Shown piece by piece: positions 1-6,362 of a stretch of 6,736 bases of DNA. Below the pieces are notes generated by a model. That model had not been told where the DNA came from and did not search any database. It worked only from the letters and a program-made list of their open reading frames with translations. This DNA comes from Planctomycetaceae bacterium (GTDB lineage: Bacteria; Planctomycetota; Planctomycetia; Pirellulales; Thermoguttaceae). The first letter of the stretch is position 1. Every line of letters starts with the position of its first letter. The DNA is taken from contig JAITAZ010000162.1 in assembly GCA_031283825.1 (NCBI GenBank), positions 1-6,736 of the forward strand. Reading direction: 5' to 3'. A program made the translations under genes and the position numbers.

Positions 1-40
1 TCTCGCCTGCATTGTTTTTTGGCAAAAAACGCCTAAATAT

Positions 41-57
41 GCGGTCGAGACGACCGC
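41..57. repeat. Short palindrome, 7-bp stem, 3-base loop
   Basis: GCGGTCG (41-47), loop AGA, then CGACCGC (51-57). It has the same architecture as the other GC-rich hairpins in the window, with a perfect stem and a tiny loop, which is typical of REP-like intergenic palindromes. Its function is unknown. Confidence 0.6.
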
Positions 58-127
58 GTTCCTAATAAAAATATTGTTGTATGATGTTTTTAGAAGTTCC
101 CTTTAATTATTGTCGAATCCATTTTAT

Positions 128-166
128 CGTTGCCTTCGGCAACGCGACCTTTCGGCGAAAGGTCGC
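128..166. repeat. Two adjoining GC-rich hairpins (REP-like)
   Basis: Hairpin 1 is CGTTGCC (128-134), loop TTC, GGCAACG (138-144). Hairpin 2 is a 10-bp stem, 144-153 with 157-166, around loop GGC; it shares base 144 with hairpin 1. Part of the same sequence, in reverse orientation, occurs at about 6122-6136 (CGAAAGGTCGCGTTG), which marks it as a dispersed repeat. Its role is unknown. Confidence 0.7.
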
Positions 167-230
167 CTACCTGATCTATTAACGCCTACCTGATCTATTA
201 CCGCCTATCTGATCAATAAACGCCTACTGA
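164..230 (+). repeat. 19-bp tandem repeat, about 3.5 copies
   Basis: The unit CGCCTACCTGATCTATTAA occurs at 164-182, with close copies at 183-201 (last base C) and 202-220 (several substitutions), and a partial copy CGCCTACTGA at 221-230. There are no spacers between units, so it is not a CRISPR array. It abuts the hairpin pair at 128-166; the first unit begins inside the right arm of hairpin 2. Confidence 0.8.
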
Positions 231-491
231 CGGACAACTACTGCGTAACATGACTTTGTAATATATCAGCGGAATTTTTTGTAACGATATTTTCTCGAAT
301 TATGCTTTATCCTAATTTTCTGCAATTTTTCTGCGTTTTCTGCGTTAAAATTTTTTATCTGTCATTATTTTCTACCGAAAAAAAACCAACAATTTGTTAC
401 CGCTCAAAGTATAAAACGAAATTTTTCTCTGATATATTTACATTGCCGTTTGTGAAGCAATATTGATTGAAGACATCCTTTATCCCCTTAC

Positions 492-519
492 TTGACAAGA
501 AAGTTTACTACGGTACAAT
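492..519 (+). promoter_or_regulatory. Sigma70-type promoter for the small basic protein gene
   Basis: A perfect -35 box TTGACA (492-497) is followed after 16 bases by TACAAT (514-519), which matches the -10 consensus at 5 of 6 positions. Transcription would start near 526 and leave a leader of about 105 bases before the ATG at 632. This is the strongest vegetative promoter match in the window. Confidence 0.6.
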
Positions 520-537
520 CCCCCGCTCGTTTGTTTT

Positions 538-589
538 TTGATCGCGGGCAGTTGTGTCGTAGGGCAATTGTTAATTGGTAAGCGATCAA
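538..589 (+). promoter_or_regulatory. Foldable leader of the small basic protein mRNA
   Basis: TTGATCGC (538-545) can pair with GCGATCAA (582-589), closing a 36-base interior that contains a smaller hairpin CAATT (565-569)/AATTG (573-577). A competing stem CCCGC (522-526)/GCGGG (544-548) overlaps the first arm, so two alternative folds are possible. No known riboswitch or leader family is recognised. It is inferred only from base pairing. Confidence 0.3.
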
Positions 590-631
590 TTTATAGCTTA
601 AAAAGTTTAATTGTTTAGGAGAAAATCAAAG

Positions 632-817
632 ATGTCTGAACGCACAAAAGAAATTCGTCGTCGCAGAAAAAGAAGAGCGAATTATGCGGCGTTAAAATCA
701 AAACTTGCCAAAGTTGGCGGTAAATTCGATACGCAAACAAAACAAAAATACGCCGAAAAATTACGCAAATTATCTCCCGGTGCCGACATTGTCATAAAAA
801 CGTTAGGTCTGGAATAA
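632..817 (+). CDS. Small basic protein, DUF6800-like
   Basis: A 61-residue protein with a very basic N-terminus: residues 1-15 contain an ERTKEI segment followed by a run of Arg and Lys (positions 9-15). The middle is Lys-rich and predicted helical (about 20-46), and the tail is short and hydrophobic, ending LGLE. The overall shape, a Ser-Glu-Arg start followed by EIRRRRKRR, resembles a short family I associate with Planctomycetes (DUF6800), whose function is unknown. The basic helix suggests contact with RNA, the ribosome or DNA, but no catalytic motif is present. The ATG at 632 is chosen because AGGAG (617-621) lies 10 bases upstream; a longer frame from a TTG at 611 would swallow that ribosome site. 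It has its own promoter (492-519) and terminator (860-905), so it is probably monocistronic. The coding call is firm and the family assignment moderate. Confidence 0.8.
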   Translation: MSERTKEIRRRRKRRANYAALKSKLAKVGGKFDTQTKQKYAEKLRKLSPGADIVIKTLGLE

Positions 818-859
818 TACGGAATAGGAATTTTGCTGAGATTACGACTCGCGTGAAAA

Positions 860-905
860 AACGAAACATACAAAATGCGTAAATAAAAATTTTGTATGTT
901 TCGTT
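860..905 (+). terminator. Strong hairpin terminator after the small basic protein gene
   Basis: A perfect 17-bp stem pairs 860-876 with 889-905 (arms based on CGAAACATACAAAAT) around a 12-base loop (877-888), and is followed by a T-rich run (ATTTTTGTTTATTT). It begins 42 bases after the stop codon. The A-rich 5' side means it could also end transcripts arriving from the other direction. It separates the small gene from dapA. Confidence 0.75.
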
Positions 906-980
906 ATTTTTGTTTATTTCGTATTTCTCAAAAAGATCACGATTGAATAGTTACGAAAAATTACAAAAAAATGTATAAAA

Positions 981-1877
981 ATGAGAGCGAATAGTAAGGG
1001 CGAATCTTTTGCCGGACTTTCTGTTGCAATGATAACTCCGTTTAAGGATGGCGGAGTAGATTATGAAAGTCTTGAAAAGCAGGTACAATTTCAAATAGAA
1101 GCCGGTACGACGGCAGTTGTTCCGGTAGGCACGACAGGCGAGTCGCCAACGCTCTCATACGAAGAACATGAAGGCGTAATTCGCGAGGTTGTTAAGACGG
1201 CAAATGGGAAAATCAAGGTGATTGCGGGGACAGGATCGAATTCAACAGATGAGGCAATTTATCTAACGCAATTTGCGGAGAGAGCTGGCGCAGACGCGGC
1301 ATTGTTGGTCGCCCCTTATTACAATAAGCCGACGCAAGAGGGGTTCTATCAACATTACAAGGCGGTTGCGGAAAAGGTTGGCATACCGATTTGTATCTAC
1401 AATATTCCGGCAAGGTGTGGAAAAAATATTGAGCCGGAAACAATTATTCGTCTTGCAGAGATCCCAAATATAGCGATGGTAAAGGAGGCAACAGGATCGA
1501 TGGATCAAGTGTCGTCGATTATTGAAAATTCTGACCTAACGATCTTAAGCGGAGACGACAGTCTGACATTGCCTATTATGTCAATAGGAGGACGCGGAGT
1601 GATTTCCGTTGTCGGAAATATTATTCCGAGTGAAATCATAAATTTATGCAAAACTTTCGACAATGGAGATATAATTCTTTCTAGGGAAATACATTATAAG
1701 ATTTTCAAATTGTGTAGAAACATGTTGTCTTTATCAACAAATCCGATTCCGATTAAAGCCGCAATGAAAATTCTAGGTCGAGACAACGGTGAATTAAGAT
1801 TACCTCTAACCCCTCTAACTCAAAACGAAGAACTAAAACTAAGAGAAACAATGAAAAATTTCGGATTGATCAATTGA
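981..1877 (+). CDS. dapA: 4-hydroxy-tetrahydrodipicolinate synthase
   Basis: DapA condenses pyruvate with L-aspartate-4-semialdehyde, the first committed step of the diaminopimelate/lysine pathway in the cytoplasm. The 298-residue length is normal for the family. A (beta/alpha)8-barrel signature is clear: GTTGES at 50-55 (the Thr-Thr pair is T51/T52), PYYNKP at 112-117, YNIPAR at 140-145 (Y140 and R145), and the Schiff-base lysine K168 in VKEATG. All these fall exactly seven residues after their E. coli counterparts (T44, T45, Y107, Y133, R138, K161), so the active site is complete. The ATG at 981 lacks a Shine-Dalgarno site; an overlapping ATG at 971 is out of frame and stops at once. The terminator at 860-905 isolates it from the upstream gene, and no obvious promoter was found. 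Third codon positions favour T and G for most of the gene, unlike nifH downstream. DapA-family aldolases with other substrates exist, but the full motif set favours true DapA. Confidence 0.93.
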   Translation: MRANSKGESFAGLSVAMITPFKDGGVDYESLEKQVQFQIEAGTTAVVPVGTTGESPTLSYEEHEGVIREVVKTANGKIKVIAGTGSNSTDEAIYLTQFAERAGADAALLVAPYYNKPTQEGFYQHYKAVAEKVGIPICIYNIPARCGKNIEPETIIRLAEIPNIAMVKEATGSMDQVSSIIENSDLTILSGDDSLTLPIMSIGGRGVISVVGNIIPSEIINLCKTFDNGDIILSREIHYKIFKLCRNMLSLSTNPIPIKAAMKILGRDNGELRLPLTPLTQNEELKLRETMKNFGLIN

Positions 1878-2110
1878 AAAACAAATCAATGTATAGTTAC
1901 AAAATCAGAAAGACTACATTTGTGTAATTTGAATTTTTTCACGACGATTATGTAAGTTCTAACGCTCGCCAAAAATGTATTACTGCTACATTACAGTAAT
2001 GTCTCACGACCGAAAATAATTTTTCTCAAAATAATTTTTCTTGAAAACGCTTGAATTTTCAGCATCAAATTAAATCTAATCTTATTTCTTCATTTTTGTA
2101 ATTTTCTCAA

Positions 2111-2126
2111 TGGCATGTTTAATGCT
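2111..2126 (+). promoter_or_regulatory. Sigma54 (-24/-12) promoter of nifH
   Basis: TGGCATG (2111-2117), four bases, then ATGCT (2122-2126). This matches the RpoN consensus TGGCACG-N4-TTGCW at 10 of 12 defined positions, with the essential GG and GC exactly spaced (GG 2112-2113, GC 2124-2125). The start would be near 2137, giving a nifH leader of about 95 bases. Sigma54 control of nif genes is well established in many diazotrophs, which makes the match more credible. Confidence 0.65.
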
Positions 2127-2192
2127 TTATTTCAATCACTGTTCATATCAAAAATTTTGAACAATAAACTAACAACCACAACTACTCCCAAA

Positions 2193-2219
2193 AGGAAATT
2201 CTCCAATTAGAAATTTCCT
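2193..2219 (+). promoter_or_regulatory. Hairpin just upstream of the nifH start codon
   Basis: AGGAAATT (2193-2200) pairs perfectly with AATTTCCT (2212-2219) around an 11-base loop; the stem ends 11 bases before the ATG at 2231. The only purine-rich, Shine-Dalgarno-like bases in this leader (AGGA, 2193-2196) lie in the 5' arm, too far from the start to serve while folded. Such a stem could set translation or protect the mRNA 5' region; this is inference. Confidence 0.45.
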
Positions 2220-2227
2220 CCAAATAA

Positions 2228-3055
<828 letters not shown>

Positions 3056-3100
3056 GTTTTTGTTAAAACGTAATATTTCACGTACAAGTGAAAATTTCCT

Positions 3101-3163
3101 AAGCCCTGAAAGGGCGCAAGCCACTTTGTAAAATTGAAATTTGCTGTCGCCCTTTCAGGGCTT
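3101..3163. repeat. Inverted pair of GCCCTGAAAGGGC palindromes
   Basis: AAGCCCTGAAAGGGCG (3101-3116) is repeated in perfect reverse complement at 3148-3163. Each arm is itself a hairpin (GCCCT/AGGGC with a 3-base loop), so the DNA or RNA can fold as two small hairpins or one long one. A third core copy lies at 3215-3227. The arrangement is typical of REP/BIME-type elements. Its position 46 bases after the nifH stop could make it an mRNA 3'-end stabiliser or weak terminator. Confidence 0.75.
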
Positions 3164-3183
3164 CGTTTGTCGTGGAATACTAA

Positions 3184-3202
3184 CGTAGGGCGTTGCCCTA
3201 CG
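3184..3202. repeat. Palindrome CGTAGGGC-GTT-GCCCTACG
   Basis: A perfect 8-bp stem, 3184-3191 with 3195-3202, around loop GTT. It sits between the second and third copies of the GCCCTTTCAGGGC palindrome and shares their GGGC/GCCC core and 3-base loop, so it may belong to a related repeat family. Confidence 0.65.
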
Positions 3203-3214
3203 CTATTGTTGATT

Positions 3215-3227
3215 GCCCTTTCAGGGC
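3215..3227. repeat. Third copy of palindrome GCCCTTTCAGGGC
   Basis: The 13-base core is identical to 3149-3161 and in the same orientation. The copies at 3103-3115, 3149-3161 and 3215-3227 fall within 125 bases, all between nifH and nifI1. Confidence 0.7.
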
Positions 3228-3247
3228 GTAGGATTTTTTGCTTTGAA

Positions 3248-3303
3248 CGTGAACGGTTACCCAAAAAAATAATACAGTTTTTTAAAAAACCGTGAACGGT
3301 TAC
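3248..3303 (+). repeat. Two direct copies of the CGTGAACGGTTAC repeat
   Basis: Perfect 13-base copies lie at 3248-3260 and 3291-3303. The second is preceded by an A-run and CC, as are other copies in the window (6494-6506 and, inverted, 4253-4265 and 6237-6249). After the first copy, the bases CCAAA and then AATAATAC echo the sequence after 6506, so the full unit may be about 25-35 bp. Confidence 0.7.
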
Positions 3304-3489
3304 AATTTTTTTAAACGACTTTATAGACAGTAAAGACTTCAGGGACGACGTTGTTTTAGAACGAAAATTGGCGATTCAAAATACGACCTATTTGAATTTT
3401 TTCAACAGATTTCGCTTTAGTATTGTTGCGGGCGAGTTGTCCGCGTTTATTACTAATTCCTTAACTAATTTTTAACCCAATTTAAAACT

Positions 3490-3819
3490 ATGCTAATGAT
3501 TCGCGCAATCATCAGACCAGAAAAATCCGATGCCGTTCTCGCTGCATTGATGGCAGACGGCTTTCCGGCAGTAACCAAAATTACCGTCGCCGGACGCGGA
3601 AAACAACGCGGTATAAAAATCGGAAACGTTACATACGACGAAATTCCAAAAGTAATGCTGCTCATGGTCGTCAAAAATAATGACAAAGATTTTGTTATCG
3701 GGAAAATCATGGAAGTCGCTCGAAGCTCACAAGGCGCATTCGGCGACGGGAAAATTTTTATCTCACAAGTTGACGAAGTTTACACGGTCAGCTCCGGTCT
3801 AAAAGAAACAGAAGAGTAA
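3490..3819 (+). CDS. nifI1: Nitrogenase PII-like regulator NifI1
   Basis: A 109-residue GlnB/PII-family protein. In methanogens NifI1 and NifI2 together bind dinitrogenase and shut it off after ammonium addition; 2-oxoglutarate relieves the block. The signs are the N-terminal strand MIRAIIRPEK (3-12), the T-loop start GRGKQRG (35-41), YDEIPK (49-54) before strand LLMVV (57-61), and FGDGKIF (84-90), the nucleotide/effector-binding region near the C-terminus. GRGKQRGIKIG with YDE(I/L)PK is the NifI1 pattern, and the site of uridylylation in GlnB (Y51) is not conserved in context. The start could be 3490 or the ATG two codons later (3496); neither has a Shine-Dalgarno site. It is only 12 bases from nifI2, so the two form an operon, but 434 bp of repeats separate it from nifH. 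Codon choice (A/C at third positions) matches nifH and nifI2. Confidence 0.92.
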   Translation: MLMIRAIIRPEKSDAVLAALMADGFPAVTKITVAGRGKQRGIKIGNVTYDEIPKVMLLMVVKNNDKDFVIGKIMEVARSSQGAFGDGKIFISQVDEVYTVSSGLKETEE

Positions 3820-3831
3820 AAGGAGTAAAAC

Positions 3832-4209
3832 ATGAAAGAAATTATGGCAATAATTCGAATCGATAAAATCAACAAAACTAAAGACGCACTAATGAACGCA
3901 GGAATTAGCTCAATGCATGTAAAAGACGTACTCGGAAGAGGTAAAGGTCTCGTTGATATTTTACGACTCGACGGCGCTGAAAAATTATGGGAAGAAAAAA
4001 TGGAAGAACTCGGCGCTGTCGGACGACTTATCCCAAAACGAAAAATCTCAATCATCGCGCCAGATAAACTCGTGTCGAAAATCGTTAAAACTATCATCGC
4101 AACAAACCAAACCGGAAAAAGCGGAGACGGAAAAATTTTCGTCCTGCCTGTCTCAAACTCAATCAGAGTAAGAGACGGTCAAACTGGAGAAGAAACACTC
4201 GACGAATAA
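3832..4209 (+). CDS. nifI2: Nitrogenase PII-like regulator NifI2
   Basis: The 125-residue partner of NifI1, also of the GlnB/PII family, acting post-translationally on nitrogenase. Features in order: strand MKEIMAIIRIDK (1-12), GRGKG (35-39), a long T-loop (about 40-66), PKRKISIIAPD (68-78), then TGKSGDGKIFVLPV (94-107) and the C-terminal IRVRDGQTGEE (111-121). The PKR-(8-9)-D and GDGKIFVLPV pattern with a longer, more variable T-loop is typical of NifI2 rather than NifI1. The T-loop here is unusually charged (GAEKLWEEKMEELG at 48-61), where I would expect a shorter, less acidic stretch; it may affect binding to NifDK. AGGAG (3821-3825) lies 6 bases before the ATG, making this the best-placed ribosome site among the nif genes. 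No nifD follows; the next gene is on the other strand. Confidence 0.9.
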   Translation: MKEIMAIIRIDKINKTKDALMNAGISSMHVKDVLGRGKGLVDILRLDGAEKLWEEKMEELGAVGRLIPKRKISIIAPDKLVSKIVKTIIATNQTGKSGDGKIFVLPVSNSIRVRDGQTGEETLDE

Positions 4210-4252
4210 TCGTTACAATAATTTCGCAGGTTAAATTGCGAATAAAATAATA

Positions 4253-4265
4253 GTAACCGTTCACG
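4253..4265 (-). repeat. Inverted copy of the CGTGAACGGTTAC repeat after nifI2
   Basis: GTAACCGTTCACG is the exact reverse complement of the repeat at 3291-3303. The two copies face each other across nifI1-nifI2. The outer flanks are also alike (A-run next to the C-rich end on both copies). Confidence 0.7.
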
Positions 4266-4277
4266 AGTTTTTCAACA

Positions 4278-4562
4278 CGGATAATAGGGGAATTTTAAAC
4301 GCGGATAATACGGATTTGACTGATAATCACGGAAAATGGAAATGATGCCTTTGTATGGTAGAAATCAATTATTTTAAGGGGATAAAGGGGGGAGGATGCA
4401 AGAAATTATTAAAGACTAACTCAATAATTAATATTTTACTTAATAATAAATAAACCTAAGTAAATAATATAATTTTATTGATATTAAAATCGTCATTTCC
4501 ATTCTCCGCGAATATCCGTTGAATCCGTATTATCCGCGTTTAAAAATTCCCCGTATTATCCG
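4278..4562. mobile_element. Long imperfect inverted repeat, MITE-like
   Basis: The outer arms 4278-4316 and 4522-4562 match over about 40 bp with two 1-base gaps. The inner arms 4335-4345 and 4493-4503 match perfectly (AATGGAAATGA). The two blocks are separated by 18 bases on each side, so the arms are collinear over 68-70 bp around a 147-bp AT-rich centre. The right side also has a 26/27-bp tandem duplication (4525-4550, 4551-4577). No transposase frame is present, so a non-autonomous element is the best guess. A target-site duplication was not identified. Confidence 0.5.
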
Positions 4563-4577
4563 CGTTTAAAAAATTCC
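4525..4577 (-). repeat. Tandem duplication, 26-27 bp, two copies
   Basis: CCGTATTATCCGCG followed by TTTAAAAATTCC occurs at 4525-4550 and again at 4551-4577, with one extra A in the second copy. It forms and extends the right arm of the long inverted repeat; the left arm (4278-4316) carries a degenerate double copy in the opposite orientation. Confidence 0.75.
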
Positions 4578-4609
4578 GCTGATATATTACTTAATTTGTA
4601 ACTATTCAC

Positions 4610-4655
4610 GGGAACTTCTAAAAATAAATTTTACATGAGGTTTTTAGAAGTTCCC
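4610..4655. repeat. 15-bp perfect inverted repeat GGGAACTTCTAAAAA
   Basis: The left arm 4610-4624 and right arm 4641-4655 surround a 16-base spacer. The right arm with its 5' flank (4635-4656) recurs at 81-102 with a single mismatch, so this is a dispersed repeat. It lies 45 bases beyond the stop of the ATPase gene and could fold in that transcript. It lacks the U-run of an ordinary terminator outside the stem. Confidence 0.7.
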
Positions 4656-4700
4656 TATATGAAATAAAACTCGCTTGAAATATTACAATAGACCATTGCC

Positions 4701-5927
4701 TCATATTCTATCTCCGAACATTGAGCTGAACCAATTTGATTCTAGATTTTTTGGCTCGTTTGGATTCTCCGAAGGAGGAATTAAATCGGCGGCTCGCTCT
4801 ACTATTGTAAAACCAGATTGATCGCGACCAAATATCCACACATTTTGCGGATGAGATACATCGGCTAACTCCGCGCTATGAGTTGTCAACAAAAGCTGAG
4901 AACCATGCGGCGCCGATACGTCAAACTTACGCAATAACTCCGATAAAAACCAATTATGAATCCGATCAAGTCCATTCTCTGGATTGTCAAACGTAATCAA
5001 CGGCGCAGGAGTTGATTCCTCTAATCTCAAAACATACGAAAAAAGTCTAATTGTTGCCTCCGATAAATGCGAAATCGGAATCGGAATACTTATTCCTTCC
5101 ATCACAAACGATAACAATGGTCGTTCTCGATTCGTGCAGTCTATCAAAACCGACTCTAAATTCGGAATACTCGCGGCTAAACGGTTGATCTCCGACTCTG
5201 CGTCGTCTCCAAATTTATTCACAAAATAATTTATCAGTTGAGATAACTTATGACCTCGCGGATTCTCATGAAATTTCATTTGAGTCGTATCAAGTCCTGA
5301 AGTCGTCTCAATATGAAAATCATCTGTTGACCAATTCTCAAATAAATTCCGCAACGAAGCCCAAACCGGATACTTCGGATGAGATTCCAATGCGGCAAGT
5401 CCTAGATGTTTTAAGTCTGTAAATTCGATACATGTCAATTCAGCGCCGCTTATTTGTTCGTCCGGCGCGAGGTATCGTATTGTTTTTTGACTATTCTGAA
5501 GAAACGCAATCGGGAAAGATTCTTTGCCGTTTCGATATGCGATAAGTTCCGAATCGATGTAGGGTGCTTTGTTTCGAACATAGCCGATACTAACGGCATA
5601 AGTTGCCGCAACCGGTTCGTTCGGTTGACGATAATGAAATCCAAAAGAAATCGTTCCTTTTCCGCCGTGCGAATAAATTGTTTCGTAACCGCCGCGTTTG
5701 CCGCACGCATAATCTATGCCATGACGATAACAATCTGAAACAAAACTAAACGCATCAAGAACAGAACTTTTACCCGAACCGCTTAATCCGGTCAACAATG
5801 TTGTAGCGCCAAGATCAAAAGGCAATACCGACGCCGGATCTTCCACATAAACAAATTGAGGAAACGCCGTGCCTATGCCAACTTGTTTCAGCGACTTAAA
5901 ATTACGAATCCAAAAACCTTCAAGCAT
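4701..5927 (-). CDS. AAA family ATPase, AAA_21/RecF-like
   Basis: A 408-residue single-chain ATPase of the ABC/SMC-like 'AAA_21' type, related to OLD and RecF heads. In order: an N-terminal strand with FWIRNFKSLKQ (5-15), Walker A GLSGSGKS (47-54), a long middle lobe (about 90-280) without recognised domains, a degenerate signature segment HLSEATIRLFSYVL (287-300), Walker B LITFDNPENGL (310-320, with D314 and E317), and the switch histidine in LLTTHSAELAD (346-356, H350). It has no signal peptide or membrane segment, so it is cytoplasmic. There is no C-terminal Toprim domain, which argues against a full OLD nuclease. Relatives are often found in phage-defence or toxin systems, but no partner gene lies within the window; its role is unknown. 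The ATG at 5925-5927 puts FKSLK at the expected N-terminal place; no clear Shine-Dalgarno site is seen. It is convergent with nifI2 and unlinked to it. Confidence 0.85.
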   Translation of the reverse strand: MLEGFWIRNFKSLKQVGIGTAFPQFVYVEDPASVLPFDLGATTLLTGLSGSGKSSVLDAFSFVSDCYRHGIDYACGKRGGYETIYSHGGKGTISFGFHYRQPNEPVAATYAVSIGYVRNKAPYIDSELIAYRNGKESFPIAFLQNSQKTIRYLAPDEQISGAELTCIEFTDLKHLGLAALESHPKYPVWASLRNLFENWSTDDFHIETTSGLDTTQMKFHENPRGHKLSQLINYFVNKFGDDAESEINRLAASIPNLESVLIDCTNRERPLLSFVMEGISIPIPISHLSEATIRLFSYVLRLEESTPAPLITFDNPENGLDRIHNWFLSELLRKFDVSAPHGSQLLLTTHSAELADVSHPQNVWIFGRDQSGFTIVERAADLIPPSENPNEPKNLESNWFSSMFGDRI

Positions 5928-6212
5928 GTTATTTACTCTAATCCAAAATGACGCAACAAAAAAACAACTTGTAATTATTCAGTTTATCTTTTAATTCGAA
6001 TCGCGTTTCTATTGAGAACCGCTGAAAAATTACAAAACTTATACAATATTAAAACAATATAATAAATCGGTCAATCACGCCGATCAATATGACGATTATT
6101 TTGAAAACCATAAGATTAAAACGAAAGGTCGCGTTGTCGATAGGCGGCATTAGCGATGTTAATTTTGATTAACGCATATTTATTGTCTGAATTATGATTT
6201 TTTTCTCTTGTA

Positions 6213-6249
6213 CGTGAACGGTTACATAAATATTCCGTAACCGTTCACG
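6213..6249. repeat. Head-to-head pair of CGTGAACGGTTAC repeats
   Basis: CGTGAACGGTTAC (6213-6225) faces its reverse complement GTAACCGTTCACG (6237-6249) across 11 AT-rich bases, making a 13-bp perfect stem. The right copy also serves as the outer end of the large element 6237-6506. Confidence 0.75.
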
Positions 6250-6362
6250 GGTTTTTAATTCGGAATTGAGTTTTGAGTAATACAAGCGGAATATTTGTTT
6301 TGTAATTATTATGAATGCGCATGAAATAATCATTTGCAAATAACAATAAATTAAAAACCGCT

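Larger units (their letters stand above)
1..491. other. Gene-free repeat-bearing stretch
   Basis: No reading frame here looks like a gene. The stretch holds short palindromes with 3-base loops (41-57, 128-144, 144-166), a 19-bp tandem repeat (164-230), three runs of the unit TTTTCTGC (316-344), and two segments that recur elsewhere in the window: 81-102 again at 4635-4656, and 258-280 inverted at 4568-4590. It looks like intergenic repeat accumulation. Confidence 0.6.
3056..3489 (+). other. Repeat-filled gap splitting nifH from nifI1
   Basis: No gene is supported. The first half is packed with GC-rich palindromes (3101-3163, 3184-3202, 3215-3227) and two copies of the CGTGAACGGTTAC repeat (3248-3260, 3291-3303). 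The last 185 bases before nifI1 are plain AT-rich sequence without a recognisable promoter or ribosome site. In nifI operons these two genes normally lie close together, so the gap looks like a site where repeats have accumulated or been inserted. If nifI1 is read through from the nifH promoter, the hairpins could lower its transcript level. Confidence 0.6.
4210..4700. other. Gene-free repeat block where nifD would be expected
   Basis: No gene is supported. The block contains one CGTGAACGGTTAC-type repeat (inverted, 4253-4265), a long imperfect inverted repeat (4278-4345/4493-4562), a decayed copy of the same 13-mer (4598-4610) and a 15-bp inverted repeat (4610-4655). A tiny frame after GGGGGGAGG at about 4396 (ATG, then a stop after seven codons) is too short to call. 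There is no trace of NifD sequence. Confidence 0.6.

Noticed and set aside
164..230. Possible CRISPR array
   Set aside because: The 19-bp units are contiguous with no spacers, and no cas gene is present.
474..490. Reverse complement of 474-490 resembles TAAGGGGATAAAGG at about 4375
   Set aside because: A 14-base, purine-only low-complexity match that chance could give in a sequence of this composition.
560..590. tRNA-like D-arm (AATTGGTAAGCGA) in the leader at 560-590
   Set aside because: No acceptor stem, anticodon arm or T-arm can be drawn around it.
611..631. Upstream TTG start adding seven residues to the small basic protein
   Set aside because: It would place the AGGAG ribosome site inside the coding region; the ATG at 632 is correctly spaced from it.
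1936..1963. Possible dif/Xer site (TTATGTAAGTT) near the skew switch
   Set aside because: Only one arm resembles the XerD half; the XerC half is missing.
3430..3445. Second sigma54-like site before nifI1 (GGGCGAG-N4-CCGCG)
   Set aside because: The GG and GC spacing is right, but most other consensus positions, including both T bases before GC, are wrong.
3780..4097. 105-codon minus-strand frame
   Set aside because: It lies antisense to nifI2, which is clearly the real gene.
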